Below, piece by piece: positions 37,287 to 46,111 of a stretch of DNA of 64,000 nt. The notes beneath the pieces are model-generated. The model worked only from the letters and a program-made list of their open reading frames with translations, was not told where the DNA came from and did not search any database. The translations under genes were made by a program, and so were the position numbers. The stretch's first letter is position 1. Each line of letters opens with the position of its first letter. This stretch comes from Saprospiraceae bacterium (GTDB taxonomy: Bacteria > Bacteroidota > Bacteroidia > Chitinophagales > Saprospiraceae), in contig JAIYAP010000041.1 in assembly GCA_027488935.1 (NCBI GenBank), positions 1 through 64,000 on the forward strand. Reading direction: 5' to 3'.

Positions 37287-38288
37287 ATGTTTCGATACGA
37301 CCATCCCGAATTTTTAAACCTGCTTTGGATTGTGCCCGTATTGGCATTGCTCCTGCTCAATTATAGGCGCTGGCGGAGCAATGCCCTGCGCGTATTAGGC
37401 GATCCGGGCAAGGTGGAGGGGCTGATCGCGGGATATTCGCAACAACGATTTTGGATCAAAAACGCCTTATTTCTTGGGGGGCTTGCGTTGCTCTTATTTG
37501 CATTTGCCAATCCACAACGCGGTGCTAAAATGCAAAAGGTGACCCAAAATAGTTCGGATATCTTCATCGCCCTGGATATTTCAGAAAGTATGTGGGCCCA
37601 GGATGTTGCACCCAACCGCCTGGAATTATCGAAAGCCTTTGCACAAAAACTGGTGCAAACACTGGAGGGTGAACGCATCGGCTTGATCTTTTTTGCCGGA
37701 TCTGCGTTTTTGCAATTACCCTTGTCTACCGATTATAATTTCATGCTCGAATCAATACAAAGTGCTAGTCCTGAATTGATTACGAATAAAGGCACCAATA
37801 TTCAATCTGTTCTGAAGTTGGCCTCCAATGCGTTTGATCCCGAACCTTCGGGCAGAGCATTGATCCTGATCACCGATGGAGAAGACCAAGAGGAAGGCGC
37901 CCTTGCGCAGGCTGAAACGGCCTTTGCGGATGGCATGGTATTATATCCGGTTGGCGTCGGCACAGCAGAGGGAGGCCCTATTCCCTTGCCAGGCGTTCGC
38001 GAAAACAATTACAAGCGCGATGGGGAAGAAAAAGTGGTTATTTCAACGTTAAATGAAGCCTTGCTCAATCAATTGGCTACTGCCGGTGGTGGCCGCGCTT
38101 TTAATGTAAATCAGGGGGATGCCGCCATTCGGGCGTTAAAGAAAGAAATGGATGGTTTGAAAAAACGCGAACTGGAAGTACGTTCGGTTTCCAGTTATGA
38201 AAGTTATTACCAGTGGTTTTTATTACCCGGTGTGCTGCTGCTCTTGTTGGAAATGTTGATTCAGTGGCGTAAACGGGTGGTCTTTTAA
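37287..38288 (+). CDS. batB: VWA membrane protein BatB
   Basis: The 333-residue paralogue of BatA has the same layout: an N-terminal helix pair (LLWIVPVLALLLL, NALFLGGLALLLFAFA), a VWA domain with MIDAS LDISESMWA and TDGEDQ, and a final helix (QWFLLPGVLLLLLEMLI). It follows batA by 19 bases and is adjacent to batC without a gap. The pair of VWA proteins is expected to be loaded by the MoxR ATPase encoded upstream. Confidence 0.9.
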   Translation: MFRYDHPEFLNLLWIVPVLALLLLNYRRWRSNALRVLGDPGKVEGLIAGYSQQRFWIKNALFLGGLALLLFAFANPQRGAKMQKVTQNSSDIFIALDISESMWAQDVAPNRLELSKAFAQKLVQTLEGERIGLIFFAGSAFLQLPLSTDYNFMLESIQSASPELITNKGTNIQSVLKLASNAFDPEPSGRALILITDGEDQEEGALAQAETAFADGMVLYPVGVGTAEGGPIPLPGVRENNYKRDGEEKVVISTLNEALLNQLATAGGGRAFNVNQGDAAIRALKKEMDGLKKRELEVRSVSSYESYYQWFLLPGVLLLLLEMLIQWRKRVVF

Positions 38289-39053
38289 ATGCAAAATACT
38301 ATGAAAAATATCCTTTTGCTTTGTTGTAGCCTGGCCGTTTTTGCCCTTCAAGCACAATCAGCCCATGACCCCTTGCGCAAGGGCGACAAAAATTATAGCC
38401 GGCAGGAATATGAAAACGCGGGCAAATCCTACAAAGATGCCCTCACGATCGACCCAAATAACCAACGCGCCAACTACAACCTCGGAAATTCATTGTACCA
38501 ACAAGGAAAATATGAAGACGCCGTTAAACAATACGAACAAGCGGCGCCCAGCATAAAAAACCCGCAAGAAAAGGCCGATTTAATGCATAATTTGGGCAAT
38601 GCCTACCTGAAACAAAAGAAATACAAAGAAGCCATTGACGCTTATTCAAACAGTTTGCGGCTGCGTCCGGGTGACCCGCAAACGAAAATGAACCTGCAGA
38701 TGGCCAAAAAGAAAATCCTGGAACAGCAAAAACAGGATCAACCGCAAAATCAGCCTCCTAAACAAGGCCAGGATCCGCAAAACCAGCCACCCAACCAGGA
38801 TCAAAATCAGGATCAAAACCAAAATCAAGATCAAAACAAGGATCAAAATCAGCAGCCAAACCAAGGCTCCAAACCCGAACAGCAAAAGCCCCAAAACCCG
38901 GAAAAGGAAACAACCCCTCCCGGTAAAATGAGTCCGGAAGAAGCCAAACGCCTGTTGGAAAGCGCTGTGGGGCCAGAAGATAAAAAAAATGCCCGCAAAT
39001 ACCGCGAACAAGCGCCTGATACAAAATCCAAAACCAATAAAAAGGATTGGTAA
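38289..39053 (+). CDS. batC: TPR protein BatC with Q/N/P-rich low-complexity tail
   Basis: The 254-residue product has a signal peptide (LLLCCSLAVFALQAQ), three TPR units over residues about 30-135 (NYNLGNSLYQQGKYEDAVKQYEQA), and then about 60 residues of QDQNQ-rich low complexity, followed by a short charged helix with MSPEEAKRLLES. The tail is coded by near-tandem CAGGATCAAAAC-type repeats and may change length by slippage. BatC is periplasmic. No BatE gene follows, so the operon ends here or continues elsewhere. Confidence 0.87.
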   Translation: MQNTMKNILLLCCSLAVFALQAQSAHDPLRKGDKNYSRQEYENAGKSYKDALTIDPNNQRANYNLGNSLYQQGKYEDAVKQYEQAAPSIKNPQEKADLMHNLGNAYLKQKKYKEAIDAYSNSLRLRPGDPQTKMNLQMAKKKILEQQKQDQPQNQPPKQGQDPQNQPPNQDQNQDQNQNQDQNKDQNQQPNQGSKPEQQKPQNPEKETTPPGKMSPEEAKRLLESAVGPEDKKNARKYREQAPDTKSKTNKKDW

Positions 39054-39068
39054 CGCCATCCAAGCGCG

Positions 39069-39076
39069 TACCTTTG
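39069..39076 (+). promoter_or_regulatory. -7 promoter element of the ABA4-like gene
   Basis: TACCTTTG matches TAnnTTTG, starts 16 bases after the batC stop and ends 20 bases before the ATG at 39097. Confidence 0.5.
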
Positions 39077-39096
39077 TGCCCACAACGGAAAACACC

Positions 39097-39528
39097 ATGA
39101 TTACTGCCGATATTTTTTACGGATATGCCAGCATCCTTATTTTTCTGCCCTGGGTGTTGCTCTTGTTTGCCCCAACCTGGCCCTACACCGAAAAAATCGC
39201 CTTTGGTGCGGCCATTATTTTGTTCATCGCGGCGGCCTGGTTTACGTTTCAGTTTTTAACAAACCCCGAAGAAAGCGGCAACCTGCTGTCTTTATCAGGA
39301 CTGGAAAACCTGTTTCGCAGCAAATCCATGTTGTTGACGGGCTGGCTCAATTACCTTTCTTTCTGTTTATTGGTAGGCGTTTGGCAGGTGCATGATGGCC
39401 AACAACTGAAAATCCACCCGATTTTTCTGGTCCCCAGCCTACTCCTCACCATGCTTACGGGTCCAGCCGGATTGTTGCTTTACCTGATTATTCGCTTTTT
39501 TAAAACCCGGAAATGGGATATCCGATAA
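39097..39528 (+). CDS. ABA4-like family membrane protein (DUF4281)
   Basis: The 143-residue protein has four predicted membrane helices and resembles the DUF4281/ABA4-like family (FYGYASILIFLPWVLLLFAP, NYLSFCLLVGVWQVHD, LLTMLTGPAGLLLYLI). The frame opens upstream at 38989 inside batC, but the promoter box at 39069-39076 and the first helix support the ATG at 39097. In plants ABA4 takes part in neoxanthin synthesis; the bacterial role is unknown. It overlaps the next gene by 16 bases. Confidence 0.8.
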   Translation: MITADIFYGYASILIFLPWVLLLFAPTWPYTEKIAFGAAIILFIAAAWFTFQFLTNPEESGNLLSLSGLENLFRSKSMLLTGWLNYLSFCLLVGVWQVHDGQQLKIHPIFLVPSLLLTMLTGPAGLLLYLIIRFFKTRKWDIR

Positions 39529-40124
39529 TTAAAGCCGCCTGCATCACCAACCTCACCGATGCGCGTTATTTTGCTGCTAAATCTGTAGCGTTTTTAGGGT
39601 TTAACCTGGTAGAAGGCACGGAAGGCTACCTTGATCCGATGTACATGAAGGCCATGCGCGCTTGGGTGGAAGGGCCGCAAATTGTGGGCGAATTTGCCCA
39701 TACCCCCGTAGCGGTCGTTGCCGAAGCAGCGCGTTTCTTTGAGCTAGATGCGGTACAGATTACAGGACTGCCAGATACCCAAGATTTGGCGGTATTGGCC
39801 GATTGGCCTGTTTTGTTGCAACTCGAATGGCCGCCTATACCAGCCGCATTGCTTGAAATTTGTGCCGAAAAAGCGCCTTTTGTTCAATATTTTATCCTGG
39901 AAATAACCGCTGCCCATTGGCCTGCACACGCTGATCTGTTGCAAACGCTCTGTGCTAAATACCCGTTTTTACTCCATATTCATTTGGATACGGAAACGGT
40001 ACAGACGATCATGGAGCAAGTGCAGCCGGCAGGACTCAACCTGCAAGGCGGCGAGGAAGAGCAAGTGGGTATTAAGTCTTTTGATACGCTGGATACCATT
40101 TTTGATTTGTTTGAGGAGGACTAA
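39513..40124 (+). CDS. Phosphoribosylanthranilate isomerase-like protein with altered active site
   Basis: The 203-residue protein aligns by eye with TrpF: IIKAACITNLTDARYFAAKSV matches the N-terminal motif KICGITN..DA, and DAVQITGLPD occupies the position of VQLHG.E. The catalytic cysteine is kept, but the general-acid aspartate region and the phosphate-binding VDVSSGVE block (here LNLQGGEEE) are not. It is therefore probably not a normal tryptophan enzyme, and no other trp gene is near. The stop lies three bases from the stop of the convergent DUF2142 gene. Confidence 0.65.
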   Translation: MGYPIIKAACITNLTDARYFAAKSVAFLGFNLVEGTEGYLDPMYMKAMRAWVEGPQIVGEFAHTPVAVVAEAARFFELDAVQITGLPDTQDLAVLADWPVLLQLEWPPIPAALLEICAEKAPFVQYFILEITAAHWPAHADLLQTLCAKYPFLLHIHLDTETVQTIMEQVQPAGLNLQGGEEEQVGIKSFDTLDTIFDLFEED

Positions 40125-40127
40125 TCC

Positions 40128-41480
40128 TCATCCGTAATAGCGCATCCAAATCGCTACGACCATGGCCAGATTGCCCAGGCAAAAGATGCTGCCCAGCCCG
40201 ACATTTACCCATTTTTCTTTTATTTTAAAATATTGATTACCAAAAGCATACGCCAAAAGTGGCAAGATGGGTACAAAATAACGCCCTTGCAAATTGCTGA
40301 GTTCGGGTGCCCCCACCGGATGCCATAAAGCGAACATGGTAATTGCAAACAAGATCAGGTAGAGCAGCGCCGCCAAAGCAGCGAGGCCACGTTGACTGCG
40401 GTTGGCCTTGTTTTTTTCCGTGATTGCAAGGACGATAAACAAACCAAGCAGCAGCGCAATCCAGCCCGCAGGCAGGTAATTTTTTTCCCAACCAAATTTC
40501 CCAACCCAGTGTGCCGTGGTAGAAGGCAGCGCTTGCAGGTACGAGCCCCATACGAGGCGGATAAAAGTAAAAGGATGCCCCAGGATCCACTGCAACTGTC
40601 CCGCAGGATCAACGCCCGCATTGAGTGTTTGGGTATCCCTAAAATCCGGGTGATAAAGATCGTAGGGAATGAACCATTGGTTTGCAAAAAGAGCCCATCC
40701 TATTGCCGCGGCACCAATAATCAGGCTATATAATAGGTTTCGAACATGCTTTTTGGGTGCATTAACCCACAATAGTAGCACCAACGGCAAGGTGATTAAT
40801 TTATGCATGGCCACCAGCATCAGCGCGGCTACACACCCATAAAACAGCGACAGTCGTCGACTTAAAAGTCCGGCAAAAATCAGGATGCACAAGCCATTGG
40901 TAATCCCATCAGCATTACAACTTGCCGCCATCACCAAGGAAGCTGGCATCAAGGCAAGTGCCGTCATAACCCGCTGCTGAAAAGGAAATAAATACAAGGC
41001 CCACCACCATAATAAGCTCCAAACGAGCAAATTGGCAAAGCGCGCTGCATACAAACATCCCAATGGTCCCCAACCCAAGCCTTTACCAAGGCCAATACCC
41101 AATGCCTGGGGTAGGTAGGCGGTCGGGGCGTAAATGGCGGTATTGGCAAAATCTAAAAATTCCTGCTCCGACGCATTTACGTTTATATTGTTTGATGCAA
41201 GTACCTGATGGATCGAAATGCGCTGCGCAGGCTCGGTCCTTAAAAATTGAAAGGATTGCGTAAACGCTTGTAAACCCTTCGGCAAAACCCCGCCCAGGCG
41301 ATGATCGGGCGTTTTTTGGGCAATAAACTGGCCGTTGGAAACCTGCCAGGCGCGCAAAAAATGATTCGGTTCATCCGGCGATTGAAAAGGCGGCACCAAA
41401 AAGGCATACAAAAAACCAAAACCCAGCAACATGGCCAACAAGTAAAAAGGCAGCCTGGGTTTGTGCATTAATTGGTTCAT
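40128..41480 (-). CDS. DUF2142 polytopic membrane protein
   Basis: The 450-residue product has about ten to twelve membrane helices and the DUF2142 signature FLVPPFQSPDEPNHFLRAW near the first external loop, where an aspartate-glutamate pair resembles the catalytic site of GT-C glycosyltransferases. Its ATG at 41480 overlaps the TGA of the upstream T9SS gene (ATGA), so translation is coupled. The family is thought to contain lipid-linked sugar transferases; donor and acceptor are unknown. The frame is open to 41513 but the coupled start is preferred. Confidence 0.82.
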   Translation of the reverse strand: MNQLMHKPRLPFYLLAMLLGFGFLYAFLVPPFQSPDEPNHFLRAWQVSNGQFIAQKTPDHRLGGVLPKGLQAFTQSFQFLRTEPAQRISIHQVLASNNINVNASEQEFLDFANTAIYAPTAYLPQALGIGLGKGLGWGPLGCLYAARFANLLVWSLLWWWALYLFPFQQRVMTALALMPASLVMAASCNADGITNGLCILIFAGLLSRRLSLFYGCVAALMLVAMHKLITLPLVLLLWVNAPKKHVRNLLYSLIIGAAAIGWALFANQWFIPYDLYHPDFRDTQTLNAGVDPAGQLQWILGHPFTFIRLVWGSYLQALPSTTAHWVGKFGWEKNYLPAGWIALLLGLFIVLAITEKNKANRSQRGLAALAALLYLILFAITMFALWHPVGAPELSNLQGRYFVPILPLLAYAFGNQYFKIKEKWVNVGLGSIFCLGNLAMVVAIWMRYYG

Positions 41481-44098
41481 TTGGCGACCACCACAAATTT
41501 CTCGTGGGCCCACACACGCCCGTCGGATTGCGCAAACACCACATACATGCCCGATGGCAATTGTTGGGTATCCAGGGGTAATGCGTGTTTACCAAAGCCC
41601 TGACATTGCGTTTTCCAAACTACCCGGCCCGATAAATCGGTCACCAGAATCTCCGCCAATTGACGGGATTTCAGGTTTTCGACCGTGATGGTGGTTTGTG
41701 CATGTACCAGGTTGGGCGTTACATTCAAGCGGGCATTGCGGGCATTCCCAGGTGCCGAGGTGGATACATCGCCGCCTATTTTAAGGGAATCCAGGGAAAA
41801 CGAATAAATACTACGGCCAAAAGTGCCCGCAAACAAGGTTTTTTTATCAATATTCCACTCAATATCGTACACGGGCACAATGGGCATGCCCGCTCCCAGG
41901 CGTTCCCAGTGCTGGCCGCCATTCAAGGTGCCATAAACACCCCCATCGGTGGCCGCAAACAACACAGAATCCTGGTGACCCGGCAAAATAAGCAGATCAT
42001 TGACCGCAAAATTGGGCATATCACCCGAAATAGAGGTCCAGTTGTTGCCTTTATCATCCGAACGATGGATCCGTGCCGTAAAATCATTGGATTTATAACC
42101 GGTATGGGATACAAACACCCGATCGGCCTCGCTGGGGGAGCCTTTTACACAAGAAACATACCGGTCGGGCAGGTTATTGCTAATATTGTTCCAGGTTTGG
42201 GTAAAAGGATTACCATGCCAAACATTGCCATCGGAAGTGCCCGCATATACGTTTTCGGGATTCACCGGACTTTCGTGTACTGTAGTGATGACATGAAAAC
42301 GCCGGCCAAACACAATGCCGTCGGTCAGGTCTTCGCTGATCGGAAACCAGGTAGGCAAATGGCCATAACTCTGATAGATCCGATACGTGCCGGTGTACAT
42401 GATTTCAGGATCGTGGGCACTGATTTGGTATTGCATATCCCAACTGCGGCGGTCTGCTTCGTCAATGCCGTTGGTCGCCGCATCAATAAATCCGGTACCA
42501 TCGGCTGTTCCGTAAATAGCCCCGTCTTGTGTTTCAAAGTAAAAAATATCCGGGTTTACCGGGTGAAATACAGTTTGAAAACCGTCCCCGCCAAACAAGC
42601 GCGGCCATTCATTGATGCTTGCTTTGTCGCCCGCAGTAGTGCCGTTATCCTGCAATCCGCAATAGTAATAACCGGTAAAAAAGGGATTATATGCCACGCG
42701 GTAGGCCTGGTTGGTTGGAATATTTTCAATTTTAAGCCAGCTTTGACCATCGTCCGTCGTTTTATACAAACCGCCATCGGTGGCTACTAGATAGGTATTG
42801 GCACTTATAAAAGCCATATCATGTTTGTCGGCATGCACCTCGTACGTCCACCAATCGGGTGTAGCTTGGTACCAGTTCACCCCAGCATCTTTGGAGCGCC
42901 AAAGTGAAACGCCGCAGGTAAACAGGTCTTGCGCGCGGTAGGGATTGATGAAGATTTTGCCAAAATACCAGGCAAAATTGCTTTGAAATCCTGCGTCCAG
43001 CCCGATTAAATCCATCGGCGCCCAATTGGCACCTGCATTAAACGATTCAAAAATGGTATCAAAAGTAAGGTCTGTATCGGCATAAATGGCGACCAGGTGG
43101 TTGGCATTGGTGGCGTCTATTTCAAGCCCGATCCGGCTTTTTTCCGTTTCCGGCAAGCCGCCCGCCAGCATGGTCCAGTTTGCACCGGCATTGCTGGTTT
43201 TCCAAATTCGGGCATTGTTTCCGATGACCACGCTTTCCTGGTTATTTCGGATGCGGTCCCACATGGCAACATACAGCACATTGGGATCGGCCGGTGACAT
43301 TTTTAAGTCGATGGCACCCGTCTGGTCGGATACGAACAACACTTGCTGCCAGGATTGTCCGCCATTGATGGTTTTATACAAACCGCGGTCGTTGTTGCGT
43401 TCAAACGGCAGGCCCATGGTTGCCACATACAGGATATTGGCATTGGTAGGATGCACAACGATTTTGCTAATAATGCGCTGATTGGTCAGTCCGAGGTGCT
43501 GCCAGCTTTGACCGCCGTTGGTACTTTTCCATAATCCGTCGCCGATGAACGGATAGCCGCTTACGTTCGGATCGCCGGTACCCACGTACACGGTATTAGG
43601 ATTTTGAGGATCCAGTTCGATGTCGCCAATGGCTAAAAAGGCTTGCTGGTCAAAAATCGGGAACCAGTTTTGGCCGCCATCTACTGTTTTCCACACACCG
43701 CCGGTTGAGTAACCGATGTAAATAATGTTTGGGTTGGTCGGATGCACCTTAATGGTATTGATCCTTGCCCCAATGTTGCCCGGACCTTCTTGGGTCCAGG
43801 GGGCTGTGAATCCCTCAAAATTACCGCGTTGCTGGCTGGCATTGCGCAATTGGGTCATGGCCTGGGTATAAGCAGGCACATTGGTTTTAAAATCGGGGTA
43901 TTCACGCAGCAAATGAAACCACTCGGCGGGGGTAAGACCTGCGTCTTTTACGGCCTTTTCTTCCTTGTTTTCTAGCACTGAACCAGCCGGTTGCTTTTCA
44001 AACTTGCCGGCTAGGTATAAAAAGAACAAGAGTACGGCAACGGCCAGTACTACAATATTGCGGATTGGAAAGGGTTGGCGGGCTTGTCGTTCAAACAT
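41477..44098 (-). CDS. T9SS type A protein with sortilin-like BNR propeller
   Basis: The 873-residue product contains many BNR/VPS10-type repeats (GGVWKTVDGGQNW, GLWKSTNGGQSW, GLYKTINGGQSW) forming one or two beta-propellers over residues about 90-750. The end (NLVHAQTTITVENLKS to HEKFVVVAK) is a T9SS type A sorting domain, with YLSGRVV-type strand LSGRVVWKT and LPSGMYVV. The N terminus has an arginine-containing n-region and one hydrophobic stretch (VVLAVAVLLFFLYLAG) that is either a signal peptide or an anchor. The ATG at 44098 is chosen over the upstream one at 44161 because the hydrophobic segment then lies near the start. Confidence 0.88.
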   Translation of the reverse strand: MFERQARQPFPIRNIVVLAVAVLLFFLYLAGKFEKQPAGSVLENKEEKAVKDAGLTPAEWFHLLREYPDFKTNVPAYTQAMTQLRNASQQRGNFEGFTAPWTQEGPGNIGARINTIKVHPTNPNIIYIGYSTGGVWKTVDGGQNWFPIFDQQAFLAIGDIELDPQNPNTVYVGTGDPNVSGYPFIGDGLWKSTNGGQSWQHLGLTNQRIISKIVVHPTNANILYVATMGLPFERNNDRGLYKTINGGQSWQQVLFVSDQTGAIDLKMSPADPNVLYVAMWDRIRNNQESVVIGNNARIWKTSNAGANWTMLAGGLPETEKSRIGLEIDATNANHLVAIYADTDLTFDTIFESFNAGANWAPMDLIGLDAGFQSNFAWYFGKIFINPYRAQDLFTCGVSLWRSKDAGVNWYQATPDWWTYEVHADKHDMAFISANTYLVATDGGLYKTTDDGQSWLKIENIPTNQAYRVAYNPFFTGYYYCGLQDNGTTAGDKASINEWPRLFGGDGFQTVFHPVNPDIFYFETQDGAIYGTADGTGFIDAATNGIDEADRRSWDMQYQISAHDPEIMYTGTYRIYQSYGHLPTWFPISEDLTDGIVFGRRFHVITTVHESPVNPENVYAGTSDGNVWHGNPFTQTWNNISNNLPDRYVSCVKGSPSEADRVFVSHTGYKSNDFTARIHRSDDKGNNWTSISGDMPNFAVNDLLILPGHQDSVLFAATDGGVYGTLNGGQHWERLGAGMPIVPVYDIEWNIDKKTLFAGTFGRSIYSFSLDSLKIGGDVSTSAPGNARNARLNVTPNLVHAQTTITVENLKSRQLAEILVTDLSGRVVWKTQCQGFGKHALPLDTQQLPSGMYVVFAQSDGRVWAHEKFVVVAK

Positions 44099-44233
44099 GG
44101 TCCTATATCGTTGGGTTTGTTCGCAAGTGCGGGTATACAAGCCGCGATTGCCAACATGCAAAAGAATAGTGCTAAGGTAATGGCTTTATGCCATTTAGCA
44201 TGTCCAATTTAGGCAAAAACACATTTTCTCGAA

Positions 44234-44241
44234 TACTTTTG
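44234..44241 (+). promoter_or_regulatory. -7 promoter element of the coiled-coil protein gene
   Basis: TACTTTTG fits TAnnTTTG and lies 43 bases before the ATG at 44285. Confidence 0.45.
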
Positions 44242-44284
44242 CCGCGCCGATCTTCGTTTTCGGCCAAATCAATATTGTTTCGCT

Positions 44285-45394
44285 ATGCGTCCATTTATCG
44301 CTTTATTCCTCTTGCTGACAATTGCACCCGCACTTGCTGCACAAAGTTCACGAAAAATCAAACTTAGCCCGGTTGCACTGGGACTCGATTTGCCGGATTC
44401 GTACAAGCAACGCACGTTCATCAAAGGCCTTGCGGGATTTGTAAACAAGATTGATCAGTTGGTGGGAGCCATGATTTTGATTGATGAAAACAAAACGACG
44501 GTGCTGACGCGTTTTGTTCGGCAAGACAAGCCGCCCATCATTACCACCTCTACCTCGGATGTAATTTTTAATGCCAAAATTGATTCAAAATTCAAATTTA
44601 ATGGCGCGTACAGCATTGCTTCAACCAAAGTTGACCGCGACGCAATTCGGGAAATCATTATTACAGATATTGGACATGCGTTTTTGCCCGAAGATTATAT
44701 TCCATACGTGGAAATTTGTCGCGCCTCGGGCAATGTAAGTCCCGAAACCCGCAAGAAGACCTATTATATACGTTCTGCCAAACTCACCACGGTGTACACC
44801 CGCGCTTACCAAAAAGTAGGTGCGGAGGCCGAAGTCAGTGGGGTGGTTTTCAGTGTAGGCGGGGAAGTGTACAGCAGCTCCGAGCAATTTCGGGTCGATT
44901 ATATTGTCTCGGTGGATATTGTCAGCCTCGAAAAATTACTGTCGCTCCAAAACTGCAACGCGCTGATCAACAGTGAAGAACTTGCCCGCCGCGACCAGGC
45001 CGAACACGCGCGCCTCGTCGCCCAACGCGCTGAAGAAGAAAAACGGGCCCGCGAAAACGAACTCAATGCCGCAAAAGCACAATTGGAAGACCTGAAAAAC
45101 GTGCTCAGCCAACATATTGTAAAAACAGAAGCCATGCAACAATCGCTGCAAGCGGCCCAGGACAAAGAGAAAAACGCCCTGGAGCAGTTGCAACATGCCA
45201 TTCACCTGGCCGATGACATGGCCCATCGCGCCCAAATTGCCCAGCAAAATGTGGAAAACAAAGAAAGCGTGATCCTGACCTTTAAAAACAAAGAAGGGAA
45301 AGTGCTGGAAATCAAAAACCTGGATGAACTCAGCCAGGAAAAGTTGCGCGAACTCGGATTTGATGTGGAAATTTTGATGCGCGGTAAAGAGTAA
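44285..45394 (+). CDS. Exported coiled-coil protein of unknown function
   Basis: The 369-residue product has a clean signal peptide (IALFLLLTIAPALAAQ). Residues about 25-225 form a mixed alpha/beta domain without recognisable motif. Residues about 230-325 are a long Ala/Glu/Gln-rich coiled coil (EEKRARENELNAAKAQLEDL), and the last 45 residues form a compact charged domain (SVILTFKNKEGKVLEIKNLD). It is monocistronic as far as can be seen. I do not recognise the family. Confidence 0.72.
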   Translation: MRPFIALFLLLTIAPALAAQSSRKIKLSPVALGLDLPDSYKQRTFIKGLAGFVNKIDQLVGAMILIDENKTTVLTRFVRQDKPPIITTSTSDVIFNAKIDSKFKFNGAYSIASTKVDRDAIREIIITDIGHAFLPEDYIPYVEICRASGNVSPETRKKTYYIRSAKLTTVYTRAYQKVGAEAEVSGVVFSVGGEVYSSSEQFRVDYIVSVDIVSLEKLLSLQNCNALINSEELARRDQAEHARLVAQRAEEEKRARENELNAAKAQLEDLKNVLSQHIVKTEAMQQSLQAAQDKEKNALEQLQHAIHLADDMAHRAQIAQQNVENKESVILTFKNKEGKVLEIKNLDELSQEKLRELGFDVEILMRGKE

Positions 45395-45427
45395 GCCCTT
45401 TTTTAAATTTTCAAACCATTGCTATAC

Positions 45428-45435
45428 TATTTTTG
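45428..45435 (+). promoter_or_regulatory. -7 promoter element of the DUF2147 gene
   Basis: TATTTTTG fits TAnnTTTG and lies 73 bases before the ATG at 45509. Confidence 0.4.
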
Positions 45436-45508
45436 CACGATTGTGCATTTTAACAGCATCGTATTTTGAATCTGAAACACCTCGTTCATTTCATCCATTT
45501 TAGACAAC

Positions 45509-45934
45509 ATGTATAAAATTGCTTTCATTATTTGTCTGGCATTGAGTTGCTCGACCCAAGCGCTCCATGCGCAAGTTACCGGAACCTGGAAAACCATCGA
45601 CGATGAAAAAAAAAAAAAAAAAAGTTATGTGGAACTTTATGAAGCCAATGGCACGTTGTATGGTAAAGTAGCCAAACTTTTGAATGCTCCAGCAGACAGA
45701 AAATGCGATAAATGCCCCGACGAGCGCAAAAACCAACCCATACTCGGCATGGTCATCCTGGTGAATATGAAAAACAAGGACGGCTATTATCAGGGCGGCA
45801 GCATCCTCGATCCCGAAAAAGGCAAATGGTACGGCTGTAAAATGTGGATCAAAGAAGGCGAACCCAACACCCTTGTGGTGCGCGGTTACTACGGCCCAAT
45901 TTACCGTACGCAATACTGGTATCGGGTTAATTAA
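45509..45934 (+). CDS. DUF2147 domain protein with in-frame A18 tract
   Basis: The 141-residue product has a signal peptide ending ALHAQ and the DUF2147 pattern GTWKTIDDE...SYVELYEANGTLYGKV, CDKCPDERKNQPILGMVIL and GSILDPEKGKWYGCKMWI. Family members are small exported beta-barrel-like proteins of unknown role. A run of 18 A (45606-45623) encodes K34-K38 in the loop between the first strands. The frame is intact at this length, and the loop has the usual family length. Slippage at the tract would truncate nearly the whole mature protein. Confidence 0.85.
   Translation: MYKIAFIICLALSCSTQALHAQVTGTWKTIDDEKKKKKSYVELYEANGTLYGKVAKLLNAPADRKCDKCPDERKNQPILGMVILVNMKNKDGYYQGGSILDPEKGKWYGCKMWIKEGEPNTLVVRGYYGPIYRTQYWYRVN
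45606..45623 (+). repeat. Homopolymeric A18 tract inside the DUF2147 gene
   Basis: Eighteen consecutive A residues lie after GATG and before GTTATG. It encodes the end of a glutamate codon, five lysine codons and the first base of a serine codon. It is the longest mononucleotide run I noticed in the window. Confidence 0.95.
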
Positions 45935-45973
45935 AGATTGAAAAAGATTTTTTCGAAAAAAAGCGAAAGATAC

Positions 45974-46004
45974 TTGCAGGGTATCACAACTCGGAGTACC
46001 TTTG
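45974..46004 (+). promoter_or_regulatory. Promoter of tRNA-Gln
   Basis: TTG at 45974-45976 and TACCTTTG at 45997-46004 are separated by 20 bases, matching the Bacteroidota -33/-7 arrangement. The tRNA begins 24 bases after the -7 element. Confidence 0.65.
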
Positions 46005-46027
46005 CCCCGCTTTTTAAGAAGCGTTGG

Positions 46028-46098
46028 TGGCCCATGGTGTAAAGGTAGCACAGCAGATTTTGGTTCTGTTAGTCTGGGTTCGAATCCTCGTGGGCCAA
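46028..46098 (+). tRNA. tRNA-Gln (anticodon TTG)
   Basis: The acceptor arms TGGCCCA (46028-46034) and TGGGCCA (46091-46097) pair over 7 bp with discriminator A. The anticodon arm GCAGA-TTTTGGT-TCTGT gives anticodon TTG, reading CAA and, by wobble, CAG. The T arm contains GGTTCGAATCC, and the D loop contains GGTGTAAAGGT. The length is 71 bases and the 3' CCA is not encoded. Confidence 0.96.
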
Positions 46099-46111
46099 CA
46101 CAGTAAACAAA

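Noticed and set aside
41660-42790. 376-residue plus-strand frame over the T9SS propeller gene
   Set aside because: Antisense to regular BNR repeats; the repeats keep the opposite frame open.
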